Shown here: positions 30,674 through 42,763 of the stretch, one piece after another
How the letters are laid out: each line of letters starts with the position of its first letter
Numbering within the stretch: the first letter of the stretch is position 1
From: Marinobacter antarcticus
GTDB lineage: Bacteria; Pseudomonadota; Gammaproteobacteria; Pseudomonadales; Oleiphilaceae
Assembly (NCBI RefSeq): GCF_011049865.1
Contig: NZ_DRGY01000121.1
Span: 1-55,220 of the forward strand
Length of the DNA: 55,220 bases
Reading direction: 5' to 3'
The notes under the pieces: generated by a model
Told to the model about the DNA's origin: nothing
The model's database searches: none
Seen by the model: the letters and a program-made list of their open reading frames with translations, nothing else
Translations under genes and position numbers: made by a program

Positions 30674-31777
30674 ATGAAACTGACGATCAGCCGTGAATCC
30701 CTGCTCACACCGTTGCAAAGCATTGCCGGTGTCGTTGAAAAAAAGCAGACCATGCCGGTACTGTCCAATGTGCTGCTGGTAGCCGAAGACAATACACTGA
30801 CCCTGACGGGCACTAACATGGAAGTTGAGTTGGTGGGACGGGTTACCCCCGTTCACATCGACCAGCCCGGGCGGATAACCGTACCGGCTCGCAAACTTTC
30901 AGATATCTGCCGGGCATTGGGAGACGAATCCCCCATCGAACTGGTGCTCGAAGGCGACCGCTTGCACGTTCGATGCGGCGCGAGTCATTTTACGCTTTCC
31001 ACTTTGCCAGCGGAGCACTTCCCGAACGTCGAGGATGAGCCTGAAAGTTTTCGGCTTGAATTGCCGCAAAAGGAATTGGCGCGCATGTTTGGTGCTACGG
31101 CGTTTGCCATGGCTCAGCAGGATGTTCGCTATTATTTGAATGGATTGTTGCTGGAGGTGGATAAGGATCACGTGCGCACGGTGGCGACGGATGGTCATCG
31201 ACTGGCCATGGCCCACGTTGAGTTGAATACCGGTTGTGCCGAACCGCGTCAGGTTATTGTTCCGCGTAAAGGCGTGCTGGAATTGTCGCGCCTGCTGGAT
31301 GATGTAGAGACACCGGTCACCCTGGTTATCGGAGATAATCATCTGCGAGCAACCGTCGGATCCTATACGTTTACCTCGAAGCTGATCGAAGGCAAGTTTC
31401 CAGACTACAATCGGGTGATTCCACGGGGTGGAGACAAGATTGTTCTGGCAGACCGTGCCACTATGAAAAACACGCTTCAGCGGGCCGGCATTCTCTCCCA
31501 TGAAAATATTCGCGGCGTGCGTTTGAATCTGGCAACAAATGAGCTTCAAGTGTTCGCCAATAATCCGGATCAGGAACAGGCTGAAGACACACTGCCGGTT
31601 GATTATCAGGGCGAATCCCTGCAGATAGGTTTTAACGTCGGCTACCTGGTGGATGTGATGAATGCGCTGGACGAGGATCAGGTGAAAATCACCCTCTCTA
31701 ATCCAAACAGCAGCGCGCTGCTTGAACCGTTGAACGACAGCCGCTGTCTTTATGTGGTTATGCCGATGAGGCTTTAG
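30674..31777 (+). CDS. dnaN: DNA polymerase III sliding clamp (beta subunit)
   Basis: The clamp tethers Pol III and other enzymes to DNA. The 367-residue product is the standard length, with three similar domains. Recognisable parts are MKLTISRESLLTPLQSIAGV, the TMPVLSNVLLVAEDN strand, VATDGHRLAMAHVEL, the KFPDYNRVIPR motif and the C-terminal MPMRL. It starts 72 bp after dnaA. Its stop codon is only nine bases before the next gene, whose ribosome site overlaps the dnaN stop. Confidence 0.98.
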   Translation: MKLTISRESLLTPLQSIAGVVEKKQTMPVLSNVLLVAEDNTLTLTGTNMEVELVGRVTPVHIDQPGRITVPARKLSDICRALGDESPIELVLEGDRLHVRCGASHFTLSTLPAEHFPNVEDEPESFRLELPQKELARMFGATAFAMAQQDVRYYLNGLLLEVDKDHVRTVATDGHRLAMAHVELNTGCAEPRQVIVPRKGVLELSRLLDDVETPVTLVIGDNHLRATVGSYTFTSKLIEGKFPDYNRVIPRGGDKIVLADRATMKNTLQRAGILSHENIRGVRLNLATNELQVFANNPDQEQAEDTLPVDYQGESLQIGFNVGYLVDVMNALDEDQVKITLSNPNSSALLEPLNDSRCLYVVMPMRL

Positions 31778-31786
31778 GAGAAATTG

Positions 31787-33058
31787 ATGGGCACCGTAAC
31801 GAACGGGATAAAAGGCGCTTTCAGGATCGGGCAAACGCTGTCTGTATTGGGCCGTACTGGCGTGAAGTGGGTCGGGGGTGATCGTCCCCCTACTCCGCGT
31901 TTACTGCGCCAGACATTCGAGTCGTTGGGTGCCACCTACATCAAGCTGGGACAGTTCATTGCAAGTTCGCCCACGTTCTTTCCGGAAGATTACGTAGAAG
32001 AGTTCCAACACTGTCTGGATCGAACCCCCAATCTGCCGTTCGGTGTGATAAAGGGTATTATCCGTGGCGAGTTGGATCGGCCTATCGAGCAGGTGTTCTC
32101 CGAGATCGATCCGGTTGCTCTTGCGTCTGCATCCATTGCACAAGTGCACGCGGCGCGGTTGGTCACCGGCGAAGACGTTGTGATCAAAGTGCAGAAGCCC
32201 GGCGTTGAAAACATTTTGTTAACCGATCTGAATTTTCTGTATTTGTCCGCTCGAATCCTTGAAACCCTGGCGCCAAAACTTTCCTGGACATCCCTGTCGG
32301 GAATTGTGGAAGAAATCCAGCGCACCATGATGGAAGAATGTGATTTCATCAAAGAGGCGAATAACCTCAAGGTGTTTCGCAACTTTCTTCACGACACTCA
32401 CAACGAAGACGCCACGGTTCCCAAAGTTTACGAGCAGGCAAGCACCCGTCGAATACTCACCATGGAACGCTTCTACGGAGTGCCGTTAACGGATCTGGAA
32501 AGTATTCGAGGTTACGCAAAAGATCCGGAGCGAACCCTGATCACCGCCATGAATACCTGGTTTGCCAGCCTTACCCAGTGTGAGTTTTTTCACGCCGATG
32601 TGCATGCGGGCAATCTGATGGTCCTTAAGGATGGACGAGTCGGCTTTATCGATTTCGGGATCGTCGGGCGAATTCGTCCGGATACCTGGGAAGCGGTCAG
32701 CGAATTCATATCGTCTGTGATGGTCGGTAACTTTGACGGTATGGCCGAAGCCATGATCCGCATTGGGATCACCAACCATACGGTGCAGGCAGACGATCTT
32801 GCCGCCGATCTGCGCAAGCTGTATCGGCAGATGGACAAGATGGTACCGGACGATGTTGTGTACAGAGCTGACCAAGCGGAAGACGATGTAAACAGCATTC
32901 TCATGGATATGGTTAAGGTGGGCGAAAGTCACGGGCTGCACTTTCCGCGGGAATTCGCCCTGCTTCTCAAACAGTTTCTGTATTTTGACCGTTACGTTCA
33001 TATTCTGGCACCGGAAATGGATGTGTTCATGGACGAACGCCTCAATATGCTTCATTGA
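31787..33058 (+). CDS. ABC1/UbiB (AarF) family atypical kinase-like protein
   Basis: A 423-residue protein of the ABC1/ADCK/UbiB family, whose members support quinone synthesis or lipid homeostasis and have ATPase or kinase-like folds. Visible hallmarks are the KxGQ motif in YIKLGQFIAS (51-60), the alanine-type loop ALASASIAQVHAA (111-123), the ATP Lys in VVIKVQKPG (131-139), ECDFIKEANN, the catalytic-loop-like FFHADVHAGNLMV and the metal-binding GFIDFGIVG. ATG 31787 has AGGAG seven bases before it; a TTG one codon upstream is less likely. It lies between dnaN and recF, an unusual place. It lacks the C-terminal membrane helices of UbiB itself, so it is probably not the ubiquinone-operon UbiB. 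Confidence 0.88.
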   Translation: MGTVTNGIKGAFRIGQTLSVLGRTGVKWVGGDRPPTPRLLRQTFESLGATYIKLGQFIASSPTFFPEDYVEEFQHCLDRTPNLPFGVIKGIIRGELDRPIEQVFSEIDPVALASASIAQVHAARLVTGEDVVIKVQKPGVENILLTDLNFLYLSARILETLAPKLSWTSLSGIVEEIQRTMMEECDFIKEANNLKVFRNFLHDTHNEDATVPKVYEQASTRRILTMERFYGVPLTDLESIRGYAKDPERTLITAMNTWFASLTQCEFFHADVHAGNLMVLKDGRVGFIDFGIVGRIRPDTWEAVSEFISSVMVGNFDGMAEAMIRIGITNHTVQADDLAADLRKLYRQMDKMVPDDVVYRADQAEDDVNSILMDMVKVGESHGLHFPREFALLLKQFLYFDRYVHILAPEMDVFMDERLNMLH

Positions 33059-33119
33059 GGCTGACTTTTTAGTCAATACGTTCCATTCCTCTTGCTGCCC
33101 GCGATGAGCTGTCCTTTCT

Positions 33120-36762
<3,643 letters not shown>

Positions 36763-36792
36763 TGGCTCTCTTATAACGTGTTAATAAGTAAT

Positions 36793-36832
36793 AAAAAAGC
36801 GGCCAGAGCATCATTGCTCTGGCCGCTTTTTT
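36793..36832. terminator. Bidirectional intrinsic terminator after gyrB
   Basis: AAAAAAGCGGCCAGAGC (36793-36809) and its exact complement (36816-36832) form a GC-rich stem flanked by A-run and T-run. It would stop gyrB transcription rightward and transcripts of the convergent VC0807-type gene leftward. Confidence 0.93.
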
Positions 36833-36857
36833 TTGATCTGAAAAGGCGTTTGTTGAA

Positions 36858-37586
36858 CTACTGCGCTTTTTCCTTATCCGCGAGTTGAGGTGCCATCACC
36901 TCTTCCAGAGTAAAGCCGGTCAGGCGGCGTATGGTTCTCCAGAGGTAATAGAAGATAAGCATCATCATCACCATTGAAGGGATCGCGATCATTGGGTAAC
37001 TCACCAGGGTCATTCGGCCCAGTTCTTCGTTAAACGCCTGAGTGCCAGAGGGACTGACCACAATCCAGCGCGCAAGCACGTAGTTCATTACCGATGAGAA
37101 CAGAAAAGTGGCGGCAAAAAAGTAGCTGGCTTTTAATAGCCGCTCTTCAAACTGGCCAACACAATTCTTCGCTTCCAGTGCCCCGTGAATCTTTCCCACG
37201 TTTAGCACGTTCGGGTTATAGAGCAGTGTGCGAACTAACGGGTACTTCGTACGGGTAGAAACCAGCACAACCAGCCCGATAATCGCGGGGATCGCGGCTT
37301 CTTTTACGGCCAGCCAACCGGCGTCCAGCTCCAGCAAGCCAATGCCACCTGTAAGCCCGACACTCACCAAGCCCAGTAGCGCGATAAAATTTTTCTTTTT
37401 GTAGCGAATCAGCTCGAACAAACCCCAACCCAGGGGGAACGCCAGGCCCAATATCAGGGCGTTAACGCTGCCAAGGTATTGGTCGCCGCTGAGTTTCATC
37501 AGAATAACGGAGGGAATGACAATACTGACCAGCAGATCAACCCAGGGCCTGGGCTTGTGGTCGGACGCAGTCTTCGGTGAGGTCAT
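36858..37586 (-). CDS. Multi-pass membrane protein, VC0807-like
   Basis: A 242-residue hydrophobic protein with roughly six membrane segments (LLVSIVIPSVILMKL, ALILGLAFPLGWGLFELI, FIALLGLVSVGLTGGIGLL, AAIPAIIGLVVLVST, ASYFFAATFLFSSVMNYVLA and MIAIPSMVMMMLIFYYLW). The pattern resembles the VC0807 family that I recall from Vibrio and Marinobacter, which is distantly like intracellular-septation protein A. No transport or catalytic signature can be named, so the function is unknown. It lies convergent to gyrB across a bidirectional terminator and downstream of gabT, from which it is separated by another terminator. Confidence 0.7.
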   Translation of the reverse strand: MTSPKTASDHKPRPWVDLLVSIVIPSVILMKLSGDQYLGSVNALILGLAFPLGWGLFELIRYKKKNFIALLGLVSVGLTGGIGLLELDAGWLAVKEAAIPAIIGLVVLVSTRTKYPLVRTLLYNPNVLNVGKIHGALEAKNCVGQFEERLLKASYFFAATFLFSSVMNYVLARWIVVSPSGTQAFNEELGRMTLVSYPMIAIPSMVMMMLIFYYLWRTIRRLTGFTLEEVMAPQLADKEKAQ

Positions 37587-37638
37587 GATTCTGCCTGGTT
37601 GTGAAACGACTAGAGGCAGTATACGACGAACGCCATAA

Positions 37639-37666
37639 AAAAACCGAACCCGGAGGTTCGGTTTTT
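37639..37666 (-). terminator. Intrinsic terminator of gabT
   Basis: AAAAACCGAACC (37639-37650) and GGTTCGGTTTTT (37655-37666) form a perfect 12-bp stem around a CGGA tetraloop. On the minus strand it ends in a T-run, 18 bp after the gabT stop codon. Confidence 0.92.
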
Positions 37667-37683
37667 GACAAGCGGTAAACGTA

Positions 37684-38964
37684 TCAGGCGCCTGCTTCCT
37701 TCAGGCACTCCTCAACAATCGCCAGGCCTTCTTCAAGGATGTTGTCCTGGATAGTCACCGGCATCAGAAAGCGCAGACTGTTACCGTACATGCCGCAGCT
37801 CAGCAAGATAAGGCCTTTTTCTTTGGCCTTTTTGGTAATCGCAGCAGCCAGCTCTGGCACGGGCTTGCGGCTTTCCTTGCTTTCTACAAGTTCGAACGCA
37901 GCCATAGAACCGAGGCATCGAACATTGTCCACGTGAGCGAACTGCTCCTGCCACTTGTCAAAGCGCTGTTTCAGCTTCTCGCCCAAACGTTGGCTCTGGC
38001 CCAGGATGTCTTCTTCCTCGAACACTTCAAAGACCGCCAAGCCAGCGGCGCAGGCTGTGGGGCTACCGGTATAGGTGCCGCCCAGGGAATTCGGGCCTGA
38101 GGCATCCATGTGCTTATCCGTGCCCACAATCGCCGAAATGGGCATGCCGTCAGCCATGCTCTTGGCCATGGTCATCATATCCGGCTGCACGCCACTGTGC
38201 TCAATGGCAAACATCTTGCCGGTACGGCCGAAACCGCTTTGAACTTCATCGACAATCATCAGAATGCCGTGTTCATCGCATATCTCGCGAATTTTCTTGA
38301 GGAAACTCGCAGGCGCAGCGTAGAACCCGCCTTCACCCAGCACCGGCTCAATAACAATGGCTGCAGTGTGGCTTGGGGGAGAGTCTGCCTTCATGGCCAT
38401 CATCAGACCGCGTATGGCTTCGTCTTCACTGACGCCGTGATAAGGCACCGGATAAGGCGCACGGTACACGGTTCCCGGCATGGGGCCGAAGTCGTTCTGG
38501 TACGGAGCTGCCTTGCCGTTCATGGCCATGGTCATGAAGGTACGGCCGTGATAGCCGCCATCAAAGCAGATAACGTTGGTGCGGCCGGTGGCAGCACGGG
38601 CAATTTTGATGGCGTTTTCCAGTGCTTCTGCGCCGGAGTTAGCCAGCATAACTTTGGCATGCCCTTTCACCGGTGCAACTTCGCTCAGCTTCTGTGCCAG
38701 GCGTACATAACCCTCATAGGGCATGACCGTCTGGCAGGTGTGCATGAGCTTATCCAACTGGGCTTTTATGGCTTCAACGACTTTTGGGTGCCGGTGTCCG
38801 ATGTTCAGCACACCGATGCCCCCGGCAAAGTCGATCATGCGCTTACCGTCGGCATCCCACAATTCCGAGTTGGTTGCGTGGTCGGCAAATTGCTCATTAG
38901 GGCTTGCCACACCCGCTGCCACATAGCGTTCTTTGAGTGCTTGCAATTCTTTATTGCTGCTCAC
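37684..38964 (-). CDS. gabT: 4-aminobutyrate--2-oxoglutarate aminotransferase
   Basis: A PLP-dependent class III aminotransferase. The probable reaction is GABA plus 2-oxoglutarate to succinate semialdehyde plus glutamate. GTG at 38964 is chosen because GGGAG lies nine bases upstream and it gives SSNKELQALKERYVAAG, like E. coli GabT; this makes 426 residues, the E. coli length. Motifs include the substrate/PLP site FDGGYHGRTFMTMAMNGK, IVDEVQSGFGRTGKMFAIEH with the PLP-binding Asp, and MTMAKSMADGMPISAIVG with the Schiff-base Lys. gabD is not adjacent, so related omega-aminotransferase activities (for example 5-aminovalerate) remain possible. Confidence 0.9.
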   Translation of the reverse strand: MSSNKELQALKERYVAAGVASPNEQFADHATNSELWDADGKRMIDFAGGIGVLNIGHRHPKVVEAIKAQLDKLMHTCQTVMPYEGYVRLAQKLSEVAPVKGHAKVMLANSGAEALENAIKIARAATGRTNVICFDGGYHGRTFMTMAMNGKAAPYQNDFGPMPGTVYRAPYPVPYHGVSEDEAIRGLMMAMKADSPPSHTAAIVIEPVLGEGGFYAAPASFLKKIREICDEHGILMIVDEVQSGFGRTGKMFAIEHSGVQPDMMTMAKSMADGMPISAIVGTDKHMDASGPNSLGGTYTGSPTACAAGLAVFEVFEEEDILGQSQRLGEKLKQRFDKWQEQFAHVDNVRCLGSMAAFELVESKESRKPVPELAAAITKKAKEKGLILLSCGMYGNSLRFLMPVTIQDNILEEGLAIVEECLKEAGA

Positions 38965-39054
38965 TTTGGCATTCTCCCTGTGTCTAAGATTCGTCAGTGT
39001 CACCTAGCATTGTAAGGAGTACCGTGTCGTGACACAAACTGTCGATGCTCAATG

Positions 39055-40812
39055 TCATACCGCTTGCTCCCGGAACTGCAGCGCTGCGAGGCGCCGGTAC
39101 AGCGGGTTTTCCCTTATAAGCTCTTCATGGGTACCGATCGCCAACAGCCGACCCTGATCCAGAACGGCAATGCGGTCAGCATCGCGCACGGTGGCAAGTC
39201 GGTGCGCGATCACCAGGGTCGTTCTGTTGGCGGTGAGCGCCGGCATTGCCTGCTGGATCAGGTTCTCGCTTTCTGCGTCCAGAGCGCTGGTGGCTTCATC
39301 CAGCAGCAGAATGGGTGCATCGGCAAGGAGCGCTCGGGCAATCGCGAGTCTCTGCTTCTGGCCTCCTGAGAGCCCCAACCCGGCGTCACCCAAACGGGTA
39401 AGATAGCCTTCTGGCAGCTTTTCAATAAATTCATCGGCGTGGGCAATGCGGGCGGCCTGTTCAACGTCGGCCTGGCTGGCGTCAGGGCGTGCGTAACGGA
39501 TGTTGTCCGCAACCGTGCCATGGAACAGGGCCGGGTTCTGGGGAACCAGTGAGAAGCAGCCGCGCAGTGCCGCCAGAGAGACAGCCGCGCTGTCTATGCC
39601 GTCAATATAAATGGCCCCGCTGTCGGGCTGATAAAAATGCAACAGCAGGTCAAACAACGTGGATTTTCCGGCGCCTGAGGGCCCGACCAGCGCAAGGGTT
39701 TCGCCGGCGCGGATCTCCAGGCAAACATCCGCCAGCGCGGGATGTTCGCGGCGCCCGGAGTAGGAAAAATTAAGGCCTTTAATCGAAATATTGCCCGCAA
39801 TGACGTCCGGAAATACGCCTGTCGATTCTGCGGGTCGATCAAAATCGGGTTCTGTGTGCAGCAGCTCGAACAATCGAGCGGCGGAGCCCGCGGCCCGTTG
39901 CAACTCGCTGATCACTTCACTGATGGCGCCTGCGGCCAGGCCCACCAGCAGGCTGTAAAAGACAAACGCGGCCAGGTCTCCAGGGGTAATGCGCCCGTGA
40001 ATCACATCAAGACCCCCAATCCAGATCACGATGCCGATTGCCCCCATCACCAGAGTAATCACCAGGGTGGTCAACCAGGCGCGCTGTCGGATGCGGTCGC
40101 GGGCGATGTCGAAGGCCAGCTCCGACACCTCCGCAAAAAAGCGCCGGTCATGGGGCTGGTGATTGAAAGCCTGAACGGTTTTGATCTGCGTGAGATTTTC
40201 GCCCACGTAACTGCCCACATCCGCCACTCTGTCCTGGCTGAGCCGCGACAGTTGCCGAACCCGGCGGCCAAAAAACAGGATGGGCACAATCACCAGGGGA
40301 AAACCCAGCAGAATGATCCCAGCGAGCTTGGCATTGGTGATAAACAGCAGCACAAGCCCACCCACCAGCATCAGCGCATTGCGCAGGGCAATGGAGACGG
40401 TCGAGCCGATAACCGATTGCAGCACCGTGGTATCGGCGGTAAAACGCGACTGTATTTCCAGGGCCCGGTTTTGTTCGAAAAATCCCGGGTGCAGATCAAT
40501 CAGATGATTGAAAACCTGTTTGCGGATATCCGCCACCACCCGTTCGCCAATCCAGGACACCAGATAGAACCGGGCGAAGGACCCGAACGCCAAACCCAGC
40601 ACCAGAATAAAAAACAGCCCGACCGCCCGAGCCAGGTTGGCCGGAGACTGGGTGGCCAGCCCCTGGTCGACCAGAATGCGCAGGCCCTGCCCCAGCCCCA
40701 GTGTGATACCGGCGGTGATGACCAGCGCGACCATGGCACCCGCAACCGCCCTGCGATAAGGAAGAATAAAGCCGATGACCAGTTTCAGGGCTTGCCGGTG
40801 ACGAGTATTAAT
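39055..40812 (-). CDS. ABC exporter, fused permease and ATPase; apparent AUU start
   Basis: A homodimeric-type ABC exporter with one membrane domain followed by one ATPase domain. Motifs are Walker A GPSGAGKSTLFDLLLHFYQP, signature LSGGQKQRLAIARALL, Walker B ILLLDEATSALD and the H-loop VIAHRLATVRDADRI. The first ATG (40734) would cut off the start of the first membrane helix. The frame is open upstream and encodes ALKLVIGFILPYRRAVAGAM, the usual family N-terminus. A perfect AGGAGG (40819-40824) lies six bases before an ATT at 40810-40812, with no ATG, GTG or TTG in this frame between it and 40734. Starting there gives 585 residues. The substrate is unknown; this group includes lipid and drug exporters. 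Divergent from the next ABC gene. Confidence 0.88.
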   Translation of the reverse strand: MNTRHRQALKLVIGFILPYRRAVAGAMVALVITAGITLGLGQGLRILVDQGLATQSPANLARAVGLFFILVLGLAFGSFARFYLVSWIGERVVADIRKQVFNHLIDLHPGFFEQNRALEIQSRFTADTTVLQSVIGSTVSIALRNALMLVGGLVLLFITNAKLAGIILLGFPLVIVPILFFGRRVRQLSRLSQDRVADVGSYVGENLTQIKTVQAFNHQPHDRRFFAEVSELAFDIARDRIRQRAWLTTLVITLVMGAIGIVIWIGGLDVIHGRITPGDLAAFVFYSLLVGLAAGAISEVISELQRAAGSAARLFELLHTEPDFDRPAESTGVFPDVIAGNISIKGLNFSYSGRREHPALADVCLEIRAGETLALVGPSGAGKSTLFDLLLHFYQPDSGAIYIDGIDSAAVSLAALRGCFSLVPQNPALFHGTVADNIRYARPDASQADVEQAARIAHADEFIEKLPEGYLTRLGDAGLGLSGGQKQRLAIARALLADAPILLLDEATSALDAESENLIQQAMPALTANRTTLVIAHRLATVRDADRIAVLDQGRLLAIGTHEELIRENPLYRRLAALQFREQAV

Positions 40813-40957
40813 AATGTGCCTCCTGTCGTGACGGGGTGGTAAAACGCAGTGGTGATGCAGAACGTTGCGGTGCTGTAAACTCCGGTTGATATACGAATGC
40901 CGCTTTCAACAAGCCTTATCATACGCTTGCCCCCACAGTAAAAAGGAAGGAATTTCC

Positions 40958-42763
40958 GTGCGCGCTTATGCCGACAGTGATTACCCGGCCAACCACAAAC
41001 CGGATTGGAAAGTGATTGCCGGCCTCTGGCCATATCTCGCCGAGTTTCGTGGGCGGGTGGCGCTGTCTGTTGCCTTTCTGATACTGGCAAAGTTGGCAAC
41101 GGTAGCGACCCCGGTGGCCCTGAAATACATCGTTGATTACCTGGACCAGGGCCGCGAAGGCGAGTTGCTGCTGTGGATTCCCGTGGGGCTTGTGGTTGCG
41201 TACGGCCTGCTCCGGTTTGCCAGTACCCTGTTCAGTGAGCTGCGGGATGCGGTGTTTGCGCGGGTGGCCGAGCGCGCCATGCGGCGAGTGTCACTGCGGG
41301 TGTTCCGCCATCTCCACGACCGTGAGCTGGCATTCCACCTGGATCGCAAAACCGGCGGCCTGGCCCGGGACATCGAACGCGGCACCACCGGCATCAGCTT
41401 TCTGCTGCGCTTTACCCTGTTCAATATCGTGCCCACCTTGCTGGAAATCGTGATGGTGGCGGGCATTTTACTGGTCGCGTTCAACGCCAGCTATGTGTTT
41501 GCCATCGTGATCGCGGTAGCGGTGTACATCGTTTTTTCCATTGTGGTTACCGAATGGCGAACCCGCTTTGTGCGCGAGGCCAACGCCCGGGACAACCAGT
41601 CCAATTCCCGCGCAATAGACAGCCTGCTCAACTATGAGACCGTGAAATACTTTAACAACGAACAGTTTGAAGCGGATCTTTACGATCAGGACCTTGAAGG
41701 CTGGGAGCAGGCGCGCCTGAAGAACCGCCTGTCGCTGGCCGCGCTGAACACCGGTCAGGCGCTGATCATCGGCATGGCCATGATTACGATGATGGTGATG
41801 GCCGTGCGGGAAGTGGCCAGCGGCGCCATTACCCTGGGCGATTTCACCATGATCAACGCTTACCTGCTGCAGTTGTTCATACCACTGAACGCTCTGGGTT
41901 TTGTTTACCGGGAAATTCGCCAGTCCCTGGTAAACGTGGAGCGCCTGTTTGGTCTACTTGGGGAAAAGCCGGCGGTTGAAGACGCTGCTGAGGCGCCCGC
42001 ACTGGTGGTGGATAAAGGCGAAGTGGGTTTTCATCACGTGCATTTTGCCTACCGTGCGGATCGCCCGATTCTGCAGGATGTGAACCTCTCCATACCGGCC
42101 GGGCACACACTCGCGGTGGTGGGGGCCAGCGGCGCCGGTAAATCTACCCTGGCCCGCTTGCTCTTCCGGTTTTTTGACGTGGAAAAAGGCCGTATAACCA
42201 TTGATGGGCAGGATATCCGCGAGATCAGCCAGGACAGCCTGCGCGCGGCTATAGGTGTGGTGCCGCAAGATACCGTGCTGTTCAACGATACGCTATACCG
42301 CAACCTGGCCTATGGCCGACCAGAGGCCACAGAAGCCGAAGTACACTACGCTGCCCGTCAGGCGCATCTGGATGAGTTCATACGCAGCTTGCCTGATGGC
42401 TACGACACTAAAGTCGGCGAGCGCGGCCTGAAACTCTCCGGCGGCGAAAAACAGCGCGTTGCCATTGCCCGGGTGCTGCTGAAAAACCCGCCCCTGTTGA
42501 TTCTGGATGAAGCCACCTCGTCGCTGGATTCCATTTCCGAGCAGGCGATTCTGGGCGCCCTCAACGAAGTCAGCCGCCAGCGCACCACGCTGGTCATCGC
42601 TCACCGCTTATCCACCGTGCGCGACGCCGATACGATTCTGGTGATGGATCACGGGCAGATTGTTGAAAGCGGCGGCCACAATGAGCTGCTGGCGCAAAAT
42701 GGCTACTACGCCAGGCTGTGGCTGCAGCAACAGCGCGGCGATGATGACGACGAAAATCAGTAG
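40958..42763 (+). CDS. ABC exporter of the Atm1/HMT1 (ABCB7-like) type
   Basis: A 601-residue fused membrane-ATPase half-transporter. GTG 40958 with GGAAGGA six bases upstream is the start; it gives RAYADSDYPANHKPDWKVI. The motif LLNYETVKYFNNEQFEADLYD in the membrane domain (YETVKYFNNE) is diagnostic for the Atm1 group, which exports glutathione-linked sulfur species or metals. The ATPase has GASGAGKSTLARLLFRFFD, LSGGEKQRVAIARVLL and LLILDEATSSLDS. It is divergent from the other ABC exporter across about 145 bp. Its stop codon overlaps the 3' end of recD by seven bases. Confidence 0.92.
   Translation: MRAYADSDYPANHKPDWKVIAGLWPYLAEFRGRVALSVAFLILAKLATVATPVALKYIVDYLDQGREGELLLWIPVGLVVAYGLLRFASTLFSELRDAVFARVAERAMRRVSLRVFRHLHDRELAFHLDRKTGGLARDIERGTTGISFLLRFTLFNIVPTLLEIVMVAGILLVAFNASYVFAIVIAVAVYIVFSIVVTEWRTRFVREANARDNQSNSRAIDSLLNYETVKYFNNEQFEADLYDQDLEGWEQARLKNRLSLAALNTGQALIIGMAMITMMVMAVREVASGAITLGDFTMINAYLLQLFIPLNALGFVYREIRQSLVNVERLFGLLGEKPAVEDAAEAPALVVDKGEVGFHHVHFAYRADRPILQDVNLSIPAGHTLAVVGASGAGKSTLARLLFRFFDVEKGRITIDGQDIREISQDSLRAAIGVVPQDTVLFNDTLYRNLAYGRPEATEAEVHYAARQAHLDEFIRSLPDGYDTKVGERGLKLSGGEKQRVAIARVLLKNPPLLILDEATSSLDSISEQAILGALNEVSRQRTTLVIAHRLSTVRDADTILVMDHGQIVESGGHNELLAQNGYYARLWLQQQRGDDDDENQ

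Noticed and set aside
39742..40842. 366-codon plus-strand open frame
   Set aside because: Antisense to the ABC exporter; composition (Gln/His/Pro-rich) is typical of shadow frames.
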